Of a DNA stretch of 64,000 nucleotides, positions 35,325 to 45,469 are shown piece after piece. The first letter of the stretch is position 1. Every line of letters begins with the position of its first letter. A program made the position numbers and the translations under genes. Location: contig JALMQS010000675.1 of assembly GCA_024734495.1 (NCBI GenBank), positions 372,001 through 436,000 on the forward strand, given 5' to 3'. This DNA comes from Forficula auricularia. Its lineage: Eukaryota > Arthropoda > Insecta > Dermaptera > Forficulidae. The notes below the pieces were generated by a model. The model ran no database searches. It worked only from the letters and a program-made list of their open reading frames with translations, and had not been told where the DNA came from.

Positions 35325-35459
35325 CATATGAGATGGCCATTTCATATATATATTTTTTTTATTTTTCGATCCCGATATGAGAGTAACTGAGCCAGCAAAG
35401 AAGGAAGGGTTGATCATAAATTACTAAAAACAAATAAGAGAGTGTATAAGCTTTTCCAA

Positions 35460-35900
35460 TTATCGCTGCCCGATGGATGATATTTGAATAATATGACGAT
35501 TAATCACGAGAAAAGCGATCAGTGGCTCAGAGGCTGACGATGATGATGCTGAGCTGCTGAGCTGCTGATGCTGAGCCATCCGCGTGAGAAGTGTGCTTCG
35601 AGGCCTGTTAATTATTTCCAAAATCAATTCCCCAGACTGGTAAGCTATCAATCAAATTCTCACCTCATTTGAGGCTGTTCTCTTTTTTTTTTATTTTTTT
35701 GAAGCCGTTAACATTTCTCTCCGGGCGCGAAATAACTAACACTCGAAACGTTCGGCAATCAATCATACAATCACCAGCAAACAACCACAATGGCTGGCTG
35801 ACTGGATAAGCTCGCTCTTCACCAGTAGATAATGGTAAAACCCCTAGGCTTGTGGTTCCGAACCCTACCTACTAGTACTGGTACGTGAGAGTTCTCTGTA
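35460..35900. other. balanced-composition island, candidate regulatory DNA
   Basis: Includes GCTGAGCTGCTGAGCTGCTG repeats, GGCCTGTTAATTATTTCC and CTCCGGGCGCGAAATAACTAA. The GCTGA repeat explains the serine-rich reverse frame at 35460-35651. No coding call. Confidence 0.3.
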
Positions 35901-36031
35901 ACTACTTAAGAACATGGAATTTTGTAGGGTAATTTGTTTGAAAGATGCTTTTTCATGTTTATCTACAATGATTTACAAATTTGTTTATATTTTAGAAACT
36001 AGTTCAAATTTCAATAACTTCTACATAACCA

Positions 36032-36620
36032 TCTGGAAATATCTCAAAAAAAAACTATGTAAGACTATTTTGATAAAAAAATTGAGCGATTTCATGGAAT
36101 GTGGATTAAATTAAAATAATAATAATAATAATAATAAATGTTTATTTCCGTCAAGCAGAAGACAACCTCATTGATTTTTAGTTAGGAATCAAAAATTCTG
36201 CTACTCACCGAAATCTACATCATTTCAATTAAAAAAATAGCCTAACAAGGAGTATGCTATTTTTTTGACTCGTATTTTATGAAATACCTAAAAAAATCAA
36301 AAACTATTTTGATAAAAATAATTAAGCCATTTCAAGTAATTTTTATCCCGAAAAAGCTTGTGTATTGAGCATCGAAAAATTTATATTTTAAGAGATATAA
36401 ATTATTTTGTAAAAAAATTGTGTATGCTCTAGCTCAAAAAAATCAAACGAATTGTATTGAGATTAAGAGGTGATTAGATTTTAGTTTTATCAGACCAATA
36501 ATTAAGGGGGACAGTTTTTAAAAATTTGAATCCTTTGTCCGAATTTGGACCAAAATTTTTACAGTTACACTTTGGAACTTTGTGAAATTATTGGAGAAAA
36601 AGAATTCACTCTTAAAAATA
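36032..36620 (+). repeat. F2 core fragments and F3 copy
   Basis: 36032-36110 is an F2 core (GGAAATATCTCAAAAAAAAA, TTGAGCGATTTCATGGAAT). A TAA run follows, then F3 at 36137 (GTTTATTTCCGTCAAGCAG) leading into a second F2 core at 36262-36620. Confidence 0.65.
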
Positions 36621-36889
36621 TGAAGATTATTCACAGATGGATTATAAAATAAAGACTTGTTTGAAATATGAAAATTAAATTTTTATTAAAATCACACATT
36701 AAGGAACGTAAGATATTTTTGTTAGTTGTAGGTACTATTTGGTTTTTGGTAATAAGTATTTATAAAAAGGTTGAGAATCGCTGTTTTAGGTGAATATAAC
36801 ACAGAAAAAATGACTGTAATCGCTTAGGTTTAATTTTGAAAATCATTTTTTACTCTATTTAATTATATATAAACCAATAAATTTTAGTT

Positions 36890-37260
36890 AGTAAATAATT
36901 AATAAGAATTATGTTACTTACATTAAGTCTGAAGATCGTAATTTGTGTAGAATTATGATCAATAAGAAAGAATAGAAGAGGTTGATTATTACCTGAAACA
37001 AATAGATAAATTCATATTAATATACAATTACTTATATCTATTTACGTTATCTATATACTACAATAGTTAAAATTGCCCATAGAAATAGACTTTAAATTTC
37101 TAAGAAAATCACAAGAAGGTGTTATCTATTAGTTCTGAGATGGAATGTATTATTTTTAATTATTCGTTACAAGGGTTCTTTTCACCCCCTCAGGAATCGA
37201 GCCGGAGTACCAAAATAAGCAATTCATACGCAAATTACTGCCCGGGGAGGCGATACATAA
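36890..37260 (+). repeat. dispersed repeat F8 and partner
   Basis: 36890-37030 shares GATCGTAATTTGTGTAGAAT and GGTTGATTATTACCTGAAAC with 61305-61450. 37085-37255 shares TAAATTTCTAAGAAAATCAC and CACCCCCTCAGGAATCGAGC with parts of 2105-2760. Confidence 0.55.
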
Positions 37261-37550
37261 TTATAATATGAGATATTTAAGATATTTTTCTTATATCAAA
37301 GTAATAAAGTTCTAATTTTTACCACCAGAACAATATTTGACTGATATCTTATAACTTTTACTCTGACAAATTTTACCAACTTTAATTCATTATATTTAAT
37401 TAATTATAAAGCTATTATTTAATTTTTGTTCTTATTAATCTTCTCTGGTATCTGATTTATATGTTTATTAAATTTTATTAATTTCTGTACATTAGATTAT
37501 GTGTTTTAAGCGATGGAAAAAGATTCTCTTTCATTAGGTACTAGCTGACG

Positions 37551-38295
37551 CCCGGGCCTTCGGCCCGGCTGTCACCTAACTCCTGGCGGGGAGCGTCTCG
37601 TTTTATGGTTAAAATTTATATAGATAATAGCTGACCCGACCACGCGTTTCTGTGACTAACTCTTATGCTTCAAGCCTAAACCACTGGACGTATCGAAACT
37701 ATATTAGCAACATATGTCCGTTTGGTGCTCCGATTGGTATATCTAAATTTTTGGCCAGGTTTATAATTATTGTTACCTTAACCAAAAATAATATTTACAG
37801 TTGAAAGATTTCTAAAAAGCTATTTAAATAAAATATTTTTCATCTATATATAATCAAAAGCTTGGCTGAAATTTTTTTATTTTTTTCTACCCTATTAAAG
37901 ACGGTTTTCAGAATTTTTTCACGCAACCCAAAAGAAGTTAGGAATTTTTGAAAAAAATAGCTTTTTTAAATAACCATAACCTTTTCAAAAATTTAGTTAT
38001 CATGACGTTTTTTTTTTAAATTTTTGTTTTTAAATGTACTTTAAAAAAATAGATAGTTTTTTTTTGCTAGTTTAGTTCTTTTATTGTTTGGCAAGCTATG
38101 TTGGCTAACCTGAATTTTTTTTTAGTTTTTCCTGAATTTTCCAATTTTCCGGGCAACTTTTCTAATTTTTTTTTACGTATTAACCTGAATTGGACTATTA
38201 CGAACATTATAAAAAAAAATTAGCCAAATCGGTCCAGGCATTTGAGAGATCTGCGCTTACAAAGAAACAGAAATTCATTTTTATTATATAGATAT
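37551..38295 (+). mobile_element. repeat with TAGCTGAC head and microsatellite end
   Basis: Starts CTAGCTGACGCCCGGGCCTT and again ATAGCTGACCCGACCACGCG. It ends GTCCAGGCATTTGAGAGATC then TTTTTATTATATAGATATAT. Elements with an AGCTGACC head and a TATATAGAT tail recur in many arthropod genomes and may be non-autonomous retroelements or microsatellite-ended elements. GGCGGGGAGCGTCTCG inside is shared with 42680. Confidence 0.55.
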
Positions 38296-38302
38296 ATATA
38301 TG

Positions 38303-38420
38303 TAACTAGGAGTTTATTTGCATCAAGCAATAGACAATCTCATTGATTTTTCTTTATGAATAAATAAATCTGCTACTGACGAAAAAATAAAATAATGAAA
38401 TAGTTTTAAAAATCCCACAT
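38303..38420 (+). repeat. repeat family F3 copy
   Basis: GTTTATTTGCATCAAGCAAT then CAATCTCATTGATTTTTC and TCTGCTACTGACGAAAAA. The plainest copy of the F3 consensus. Confidence 0.65.
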
Positions 38421-38434
38421 GTAGGATTAGGCTA

Positions 38435-38687
38435 GGCACACACAGTCGATTTTCAGTCGAGCGATAGTTTAGTTGATGGACATAAATATATTAAGTTTAA
38501 TGTAGGTGCATACACAACACAACTGCAGATCAACTCGATTGTTTAATCAAAATCGATCGATGAGCACTTATGATAAAAAAATCGAGCTTAGTTAGTTAAT
38601 TAGAGTTGGTTATAAATTGATAATGCATCACGATTTCAAACCAACCCAACTAAATTGTTGGGTCGACTGAAAATCGACTGTGTGTCC
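38435..38687. mobile_element. MITE with TA target duplication
   Basis: Inverted ends GGCACACACAGTCGATTTTC and GAAAATCGACTGTGTGTCC, both extending with AGTCGA, flanked by TA on each side (38433-38434, 38688-38689). 253 bp, no coding. A TA duplication fits Tc1/mariner-like mobilisation. Confidence 0.8.
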
Positions 38688-38739
38688 TAGCTTTTGAAGG
38701 GGACAACAACAGTAGGGGCGAATTTATGAAAAAGAAAGT

Positions 38740-39420
38740 ATTTTCAATTGTTCCACGACTTCAACAACCTGTTATTGAGATTGTAGCATATCACGTTGGT
38801 AACGCCACATTGTCGAGACGATTTTTAGGCCAAAAGAGAGGCAATTTCTGTCATTAAATTAAAATTTCCTTGTATCGTTTTTCAGTTTCCCGTGACGCGC
38901 GGCGTTTCCTTTTCGGGGGGTTTTTGCGCCACTTTGTTTAAAAAGAATCCCGTTTGTTTAGAGGGGGGATGGTCAATTTGCCCATGTCTTTTGGATTATT
39001 GCCTCCCTATTGTCTGCAGCTTGTTGATAATTCCACCGTCAATTCCTTATTAGTCGGTTGGGCAAAATTCGCCGTCGCTCGTAACGAGCCGCCGTTTCCT
39101 GTCCGAGTTTTTGTCTCCGCATCCGTCTATACAGAGTGAGAGAGAGAGAGGGACCTACAATTTACGTAAACTTTCCTTCGGGAAATTTATTTACCCTTGA
39201 CAAACGCGACGAGAAATTGTCCAGGGCTGATTTTTATTCTCGATTTAGAATTCGCCCCGAGCGACATCTCGCACCTACGATATTGTCATTAATAATAATA
39301 ATTTATAGGCGAGATTTATTTTCCTTCGAAAATAATTTTCTCAGAAAAGGATCAAGGAAGATTATTTTTAACGCTTCGATATCAAAAGTACTGAACTTTT
39401 TTGTCCATCTTGGAAATAAA
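38740..39420. other. CpG-containing island, candidate regulatory or promoter DNA
   Basis: Contains GTGACGCGCGGCGTTTCC, TTAGTCGGTTGGGCAAAATT, CGTAACGAGCCGCCG, AACGCGACGAGAAATTG and GAATTCGCCCCGAGCG. Two successive plus-strand frames (38954-39139, 39136-39423) have no recognisable domains. It is the strongest non-repeat composition anomaly in the window. Confidence 0.35.
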
Positions 39421-39760
39421 TAACGAGAGAGCACACAAAATTGGCATTACATTTGCTTCCTCCACCAAGTTTTTATCTTTCTTTTTGCTTAGAAAGAAAG
39501 ACCTCGTTAATCTTAAACAAATTTCATTGCGGTTGAAATATTTTTTTGGTTCGAGGATCATTTTATTTTATTTTTTATTTTTTTATATTCATTAAAAAAA
39601 TTACATTCAATTTTTAAGAAAGATTCTCGCCATGAAGACAATTATTTATAGAGATATCAAAAATTAAAAGAAAATGGGATAAAATATCAAATTAATATTC
39701 CAACTGGCACAAGAGATTCTCGAAATATATATTAAATTTATTTTAAGTATATAAATGTTA

Positions 39761-40055
39761 CAGTAAAAACCCGTTTTAAGTAAGAACGCCTTCTTACTAG
39801 TTGAAACGCGTTTCACTGAATACCTTTATGGCAACTAGAGTTTACTGATGTTGGTTGAGTTTTGGTCAAAAGTCTAGAATCTTCCTTTTGACCTTCTGCC
39901 TCATTTTGAAAATAAACACCCAAAATGAGGCTGAAGGTCAAAAATGAAGATTCTAGACCTTTGAACCAAACTCAACCAACATCAGTAAACTCTAGTTGCC
40001 ACAAAGTTATTCAGTGAGTAAGAACCTGTTCTTACTAAAAAACGGGTTTTTATTG
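39761..40055. mobile_element. foldback MITE family FB, copy 1
   Basis: Inverted arms: CAGTAAAAACCCGTTTTAAG, then GGCAACTAGAGTTTACTGAT and AGTCTAGAATCTTCCTTTTGA on the left; their complements on the right. The arms meet with almost no spacer near 39905 (TTTTGAAAATAAACACCC). Other copies at 61178-61305 (half) and 61612-62030. Confidence 0.85.
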
Positions 40056-40949
40056 CAATATATATATATATATATATATCAGTGGCTTGCGCTGCATGGA
40101 TGCTGTGGATGCGGCGCATCCCTAAAATCTCAGAACGCTAAGAGTATCTTCATAGCGTGTCATACTATGAACTCATTTAGCTTAATTTCGCTTAGCTTTA
40201 ATTTAAAATTTATAGAACTTTTTAAGATTAGAATATGAATATAATTTTCCAGATTTCATATTTGAATCATTTTTGCTATCTTATGAAAAATACTTTGTAT
40301 GTATGAGGTCGAAAATAAATTAGTTCATGTAGGTTCTCGACGTCTGACTTTCATTTGAAATCTATAAATTGAATAAAAAAAAATATTGTGAATGATGTTT
40401 TGGCAGAAGTATTTTGCCGCTTTTTTTAATTAATATTTTGTCTACCTTATTCTTTTACAGATAGAGAAGGCTTGTCTAGTGAGCTGAGAGTGGGCAAGCA
40501 TCAACAGGCACAATCATGTTCAAACTTGTCGTGGCAGGGTTGCTGTTTGCGGATCATTTAATACATTTTACATCTCGATACTGGAGCCCCTGGTATTTAG
40601 ACAACTAAATTGGCATATTAGTTAAGGCTGTGACCACAGCACGGCGCGTCCATGCCTATCATCTATTTGTATACTCAACATAAAAAAAACTGGACACCTA
40701 CTCAAAAATTTATCAACAACATTATTATGAGAACTGCAAAAATAATTTTATAATTAGGTAGACACAATATTAATAAAAACAAAGAGGCTAAGTGCAAGCC
40801 GTACACGCAAACCATAGATATCGTAAGAAAAAATTAAAACTAACGTTTAAATAGTTAATTTGTCTAAAACAAAAGTTACTATACTTTAAATAGAAAAACC
40901 GCTAAAAGGAAAAAAATGACATTCGATCTAAAGAGCTTACCTGGCAGGA
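40056..40949. other. no gene seen; TA microsatellite
   Basis: A TA run (40059-40079) abuts the foldback element. A short mixed stretch (40460-40650) has no coding signal. Confidence 0.4.
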
Positions 40950-41021
40950 TCACCCGTGGCCTAGTTGGTATAGGCGTTCTTCGAGTATAGGAGAGACACA
41001 GGTTCGAATCCTATCGGATGC
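40950..41021 (+). tRNA. tRNA-like sequence, probable pseudogene or SINE head
   Basis: 72 bases fold as a cloverleaf. There is an exact D-arm (GCCT/AGGC), A box TGGCCTAGTTGG, a five-pair anticodon stem TTCTT/AGGAG, T arm ACAGG-TTCGAAT-CCTAT with one mismatch, B box GGTTCGAATCC, and an acceptor with five of seven pairs. The loop lacks the universal T33, so it is unlikely to be a working tRNA. A run of six T's (a pol III stop) follows at about 41029. Confidence 0.6.
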
Positions 41022-41319
41022 TCAGTTCATTTTTTCTTGCACATCCAAACTAGTTATTTTATAGCGACTAAAAAAATAATTACTGAAAGTACTCAGAGAG
41101 AGCCTTTAAATAAAAATTTGATAATCTAATTATTTGTCTTGAATAATGTAAGCTTTCCTCCCCCCGCCTGAAAATTGTTTCTACTATATATCTTTATTCT
41201 ATATATTGTATCACTTCGAAGAAAATATTTTCCAAAAAAAAAAGATGAATTGAACGTTTTCAAAGAAAAGAAGATGTTGTTTTTTAATAAATTTTTTGGC
41301 TAACACCTAATATGCGACT

Positions 41320-41960
41320 TCTCGGATCCCTCCTCTTTTGGCTTGGTTCTTGTGCAATTGTTCTGCGGCTGAGTCGTCCATTGGCGCCAGACGAGAATAA
41401 ATCAATCCCGTTCGTTTAATCAAAGTGATAGTCTTTTAGTATAATTGATCAGCAAGCAAAAAAGCATCAACAACAACAACAACAACAACAACGATAAAAA
41501 GTCAGGGTGGGCCGTTAAGAGTCCGCCAACTTGGAGGATCCATAAACAAGTACGTTTTTTGTCTAATCACTTGCAGGAGTCGCTTTTCGCTAAATCGAGT
41601 GTGAGATAACGAACGATTAATTAACCAGCGCTGATAATTAACAAGTGGAAACGACCCCTTTTGTCGAAAACGGCTGCCGGGTACTTATATGGCGAGAGCA
41701 ATTCCGCGAACAGCTGCTTTTTCGCCCGGAGGGGCGCGTGCGCTTTCAGCAAACAACCCCCGTCGACAAAGGGTGCAAAAACACCGCGTGTGGCAAATAT
41801 GGCCTAAGGAATGTCTTTGATTCCACCCGGCATCTAAAAATCAATCAAGGATTCATTAGCGAGAGAGACAATCGTTATGCCCGTTCAGTTCATGACTAAT
41901 TGAATGCAGAAACGTTTAGAGGGGGTCAATAGACCAGCCAAAGCAAAGCCCGTTCGCTGA
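41320..41960. other. CpG-containing island, candidate regulatory DNA
   Basis: Long unique block with AATCAATCCCGTTCGTTTAA, a CAA run (41468-41492), GAACGATTAATTAACCAGCG, GTGCGCTTTCAGC and GGTGCAAAAACACCGCGTG. TAATTA/ATTAAT cores are consistent with homeodomain sites. The 84-codon frame at 41645-41899 has no recognisable domain. Confidence 0.35.
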
Positions 41961-42334
41961 GACATCCAAGCATAACGTGATCGATCGATTGTTAACTCAG
42001 AGGTAACGTTTCCTATTGGATTTCAATTACCAATGGGGGAAAGAGGGATATTATATCATCATCATCCTGGGATAATGATCCCTTGCATGAACAACAACAA
42101 CAATAACAGCAGCATATTCTATAATGTAAACACGCTCAATTGAATTGAATCAGCAAAGTGAAAGTTTTTTTCAAAATTCGGAAGGCTGGCTGTACGTATA
42201 CAGTTTCGATGAATTAATGTTAAAATAATATTGAAGTAATTTTTGGAGACAGTCTGATAAGTGAAATTAAGTGAATATTGATGAGGCAGTCCAAAAAAGA
42301 AGAATAATTTATACTATCTTTTTATTCATAAACC

Positions 42335-42366
42335 GACGTTTCGGAGGCTATTCCCTCCTTCTTTAG
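42335..42366 (-). ncRNA. hammerhead-like motif with mutated G5 (left arm)
   Basis: Minus strand: CTAAAGA (G5 changed to A), A, perfect five-pair stem GGAGG/CCTCC, GAAACGTC. Structure intact, catalytic core damaged at one position. Confidence 0.6.
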
Positions 42367-42388
42367 GCTTCATTGACTTTTCAAACGC

Positions 42389-42419
42389 CTCAAGAAGAAG
42401 GAATAGCCTCCGAAACGTC
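42389..42419 (+). ncRNA. hammerhead-like motif with mutated G5 (right arm)
   Basis: Plus strand: CTCAAGA (G5 changed to C), A, stem GAAGG/CCTCC (one mismatch), GAAACGTC. Both arms lost the same core base but to different bases. Confidence 0.55.
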
Positions 42420-42437
42420 GGGTTATGAATAAAGATA

Positions 42438-42542
42438 CCCTATAGCTACAATGTTTCAAACTATGTAGTCCCTATATAGATTCTCAAAATCTATATAGGG
42501 CACTATAGTTACTATATAGTTTGAAACATTGTGCTACTAGGG
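42438..42542. mobile_element. 105-bp palindromic MITE, TA target duplication
   Basis: CCCTATAGCTACAATGTTTC at the left; the right end reads GAAACATTGTGCTACTAGGG. TA lies on both sides. The left arm of the host palindrome gives the empty site (one TA), so the insertion is proven within the window. Half copy at 55328-55389. Confidence 0.88.
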
Positions 42543-42654
42543 TAGTATAAATTATTTTCTTTTTTGGACTGCCTCATCAATATCCACTAAATTAATGTTA
42601 AATATCTGGATATAGAGCCAAAAGATCTTTTCTAGATTAAGAAATTAATATCTA

Positions 42655-42760
42655 ACCAGCCTCGAGGGCGTGCCGAAGTGCCCTGGCGGGGAGCGTCTCG
42701 GTCCAAAAATTTTATTCCTCTTAAAAAACCACACTCCAAATGTATACCCGTAAACTACAA
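42655..42760 (+). repeat. repeat F5 with GC-rich head
   Basis: CTCGAGGGCGTGCCGAAG, GGCGGGGAGCGTCTCG and AAACCACACTCCAAATGTAT match, reversed, 53870-54005. The GGCGGGGAGCGTCTCG piece is also in 37585. Confidence 0.65.
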
Positions 42761-43148
42761 AAAATACATCGTCTCTTAAAAGTTTCGCCTCTTTAATTTT
42801 TGGAGTGGCAAGGGGGGGGGAGGAATAATTAGCAATATATTTAATGTTTCTTAATTTAAAATGAATTGGAGTCTTTCATTTCAAAATTCGAGTCCAAATT
42901 ACAAATATATTTCAAATTTGCCTGGTTAATGAAAATCGATTGGAGCTATCAGTTTAAAATCCGAACTGACAATTATATTTCAAATTTGCCTCGTTAATTA
43001 ATATATATTTAATGTTTTTTAATTTAAAATCATTTGGTGTTTTTTCATTTTCATTCGAGTTCAAATAAATACAATATTATCTCGACACAAAGTCTAAATC
43101 AAAAATTTATAGTTTTAGTAACAGAAATCAAGATATAAATATTAATGT

Positions 43149-43225
43149 TATACATTGGTCTAATGGCTAGAACTGATGCCCTTAGTTCAAGAGTTAGTCG
43201 GTTCGATTCTAGGCAAGAGGGTAAT
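43149..43225 (+). tRNA. degenerate tRNA-like sequence
   Basis: A-box TGGTCTAATGGCTAGAAC is close to the glutamate/aspartate tRNA type; B box GGTTCGATTCT follows at the proper spacing, then a TTTTTT stop. Acceptor and T stems do not pair well, so this is a pseudogene or a SINE head. Confidence 0.55.
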
Positions 43226-43343
43226 TTTTTAGAGAAATTTCTCTAAGCGTTGTTACAAATTAATCTAGACAAATATATATAGTATATAGTCTAAAACAGA
43301 TCTGGACTTGTATTTTGTACCCTTGCAATGCCTTGCTTTAAAG

Positions 43344-43710
43344 CAGTGGTTCATAACCTTTTTAAGCCGGGTTCCAAATTTGAGAAATACTTATATGTTC
43401 ATATTGTGACCCAAAAAACGAATTTTTTTCATACCTTTTTTTTAGATTATTCTTAAACAATTTTCTTCAATTTTAGAATGATTACAAATTTTTAAACTCA
43501 CTTTTATCAATTAAGATAAACAATGGTACCTAACTTTTAGATCCAAGAAAATTTTAATAAAAAGCACGTGTTTTTATATTTATACTTATATTAGTATAAA
43601 ATTTTTTAAACTTATTGAAAATAAATGTTAGTAAAATATTTTTTTAACGACTCAAAAAATATGTTTAGTGACCCAATTTTTGGTCGCAACCCATAGGTTA
43701 AGAACAACTG
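43344..43710. mobile_element. hAT-type MITE, 367 bp
   Basis: The ends CAGTGGTTCATAACCTTTTT and, reversed, CAGTTGTTCTTAACCTATGG are hAT-like. A perfect 8-bp target duplication CTTTAAAG flanks it (43336-43343 and 43711-43718). The interior is AT-rich without coding. Confidence 0.93.
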
Positions 43711-43777
43711 CTTTAAAGGAAGAGAAGTTATTCTATCGACATCCTTTTTACTAATTTACCTGGATTAGAATCTAATG

Positions 43778-44385
43778 CAGGGGTGTCCAACTCGCGGCAC
43801 ATCACTGCAATGAATGCGGTCCGACATAAAATTATAAATTTCTTTAAAACATTAAGATTTTTATATACTTACTGGAAAACATATTTCTGATACAATTTGA
43901 CCTTGTTTTTAAAATGTGTAAGAAGAAATTGGATAATCTCCGCAAAATTTTTTGAAAAATTAAAGGGCTGATTTGAGATTTTGAATGTGAAAAAATATAT
44001 ATCAAGATTTCCGAAAAAATAATCATAATTTAATCATATTTTAACTCCATTTTTTTTTTTTGTTTGATTAGATATAAATATTTTTAAGATAATGTTACAT
44101 CATTGGATAAAAAATACTTGGTAGGTTTCATTAATGTGAAACCTACCAAGTATTTTTATCCAATAATTTTAAAAAATGTTTCACCAAGTATCAACACTAA
44201 ATTCCTTAAAAACTATTAATGTTACATCATTCGTATCCATAATATTATAAATTTGAAAATTTATAACAGGAATATTAGGGAATTGGGTAAAATTAAAAAC
44301 ATATAGTTTTTTTTTTAATTGGCCAGACGTTTCGTCAATCTTGAAGTTACTGAGGAAGTCAAAATAAATAGAAATCATTAGAAAA
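43778..44385 (-). repeat. composite repeat, reversed copy of 11819-12350
   Basis: Starts CAGGGGTGTCCAACTCGCGG and runs through TTATAAATTTCTTTAAAACA and TTAACTCCATTTTTTTTT to the hammerhead unit at 44262-44385. Interrupted at 44105-44217 by a retroelement-like insertion. The hammerhead part keeps GAAACGTC on the minus strand (44326-44333) and CTGAGGA on the plus strand (44350-44356), so the centre of the palindrome is collapsed. Confidence 0.75.
44105..44217 (-). mobile_element. 113-bp insertion with 14-bp target duplication
   Basis: AATGTTACATCATT is present on both sides (44091-44104 and 44218-44231) and once at the empty site (12008-12021, reversed). The insert holds a perfect hairpin ACTTGGTAGGTTTCA / TGAAACCTACCAAGT. 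A target duplication this long suits target-primed retrotransposition better than cut-and-paste. Confidence 0.85.
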
Positions 44386-44934
44386 GTAAACTCCTGAAAA
44401 TGGGCCAATAGGCTGAAACAACTGATTTTTTTTTCAAATTTCATGTTTATTTTTAACATTTGGATATTTAATTAACGATTTGATTTCATAAAAGATTTTC
44501 ATTTAGTTTTTCAAATTTGTTGTTCAGGAGACTTTTCTATTACGTCAAAAAAATCATGTAAAATTTCGTCGTGTAAGTCCAACTTTATAACACTGGTAAG
44601 GTCAAGTAAATTCGCTTATGATTTTTTATTTTATTATACTCTACTATTTTCATTAAATTAAAATCTAAAATAAAAAGGTCATTAGGTCCCGATTTTTTCC
44701 CTTAAATGACTTTTCTTCTGTATAAGTGTAAGCTAATGATAATAAATGATATTTCCACGTAGTTCATTTAGAAGTTAATTGACTATTTATTTAAGCTCTT
44801 CTTTCGTGTTAAGAGAGATATAATTGGATAATATATTAAAAACAAAAAAGAAGAGGCAAAAAAATAATAATAAATTTTGAGATATTTATCAGAAAATTAT
44901 GAGAAAGTATTAAGCTGAAGAGATTAAGATTGAA

Positions 44935-45015
44935 CGCGAGATAGCCTAACCGGCCAGCCTCTTGGCTAGGTTCACCTTACCAATCAATTTACCCGGCTAG
45001 ATCCTAGTCAAGGAA
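44935..45015 (+). repeat. weak tRNA/SINE-like sequence
   Basis: ATAGCCTAACCGGCCAGCCT and ACCCGGCTAGATCCTAGTC have the spacing and partial sequence of A and B boxes and recall the SINE head at 32978. Too diverged for a firm call. Confidence 0.3.
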
Positions 45016-45189
45016 CCTTGAATTCGATCATTCCAAAAAAAGTGAAGGTATTCTATTCGGTCTAGTCTAAAAATATTAATTCAAGTTTCCTTCATAAATT
45101 ATTTTTGATTTCGAATTTCATCCCCTAAGGCTCGAAAGGGTATTTGCATATATATTTTCCCATCTTGATTAAAGTTTTTTGGATAGCAG

Positions 45190-45380
45190 AAATATTAAAA
45201 GATTTATTTATTTATTTGTTTATTGCCTTTTTTGGCTCTTACATAATTACATTTTACATAAATAATTTAATATAATTTAACAATAATTTTTTATTATTTT
45301 TATTATTATTATTATTGTGGAATCAGGAGGCCCCTTAGGGCATAGGCCTCTCCCTAAATGCATCCACGATTAAAAAGATT
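45190..45380 (-). repeat. non-LTR retrotransposon 3' end fragment
   Basis: Reversed it reads GGAGAGGCCTATGCCCTAAG, then CTCCTGATTCCACAATAAT, an AAT run, and ends AAGAGCCAAAAAAGGCAATA plus AAAT repeats. This is the usual form of an insect LINE 3' UTR and tail. No coding part is left. Confidence 0.6.
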
Positions 45381-45469
45381 AATCGGACTTATTAAGGACA
45401 AAAAAATTGATAATGATTTGTATAAAATTATATATTATTATATTAAATAAGCAATTCTTAGATATTTAT

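Larger units (their letters stand above)
42272..42595. mobile_element. palindrome with two outward hammerhead-like motifs and a nested MITE
   Basis: Outer arms GTGAATATTGATGAGGCAGT, CCAAAAAAGAAGAATAATTT and their complements. A TA-flanked MITE (42438-42542) interrupts the right arm. TTTTTTGGACTGCCTC alone also occurs at about 50300. Confidence 0.85.

Noticed and set aside
35738..35752. CTCGAAACGTTCG as a hammerhead core
   Set aside because: First box and stem II missing.
38954..39423. Two overlapping open frames (61 and 95 codons)
   Set aside because: No recognisable protein; the island looks regulatory and the frames end in low-complexity sequence.
40950..41021. Functional tRNA gene
   Set aside because: Lacks T33 and has acceptor and T-stem mismatches; kept as tRNA-like only.
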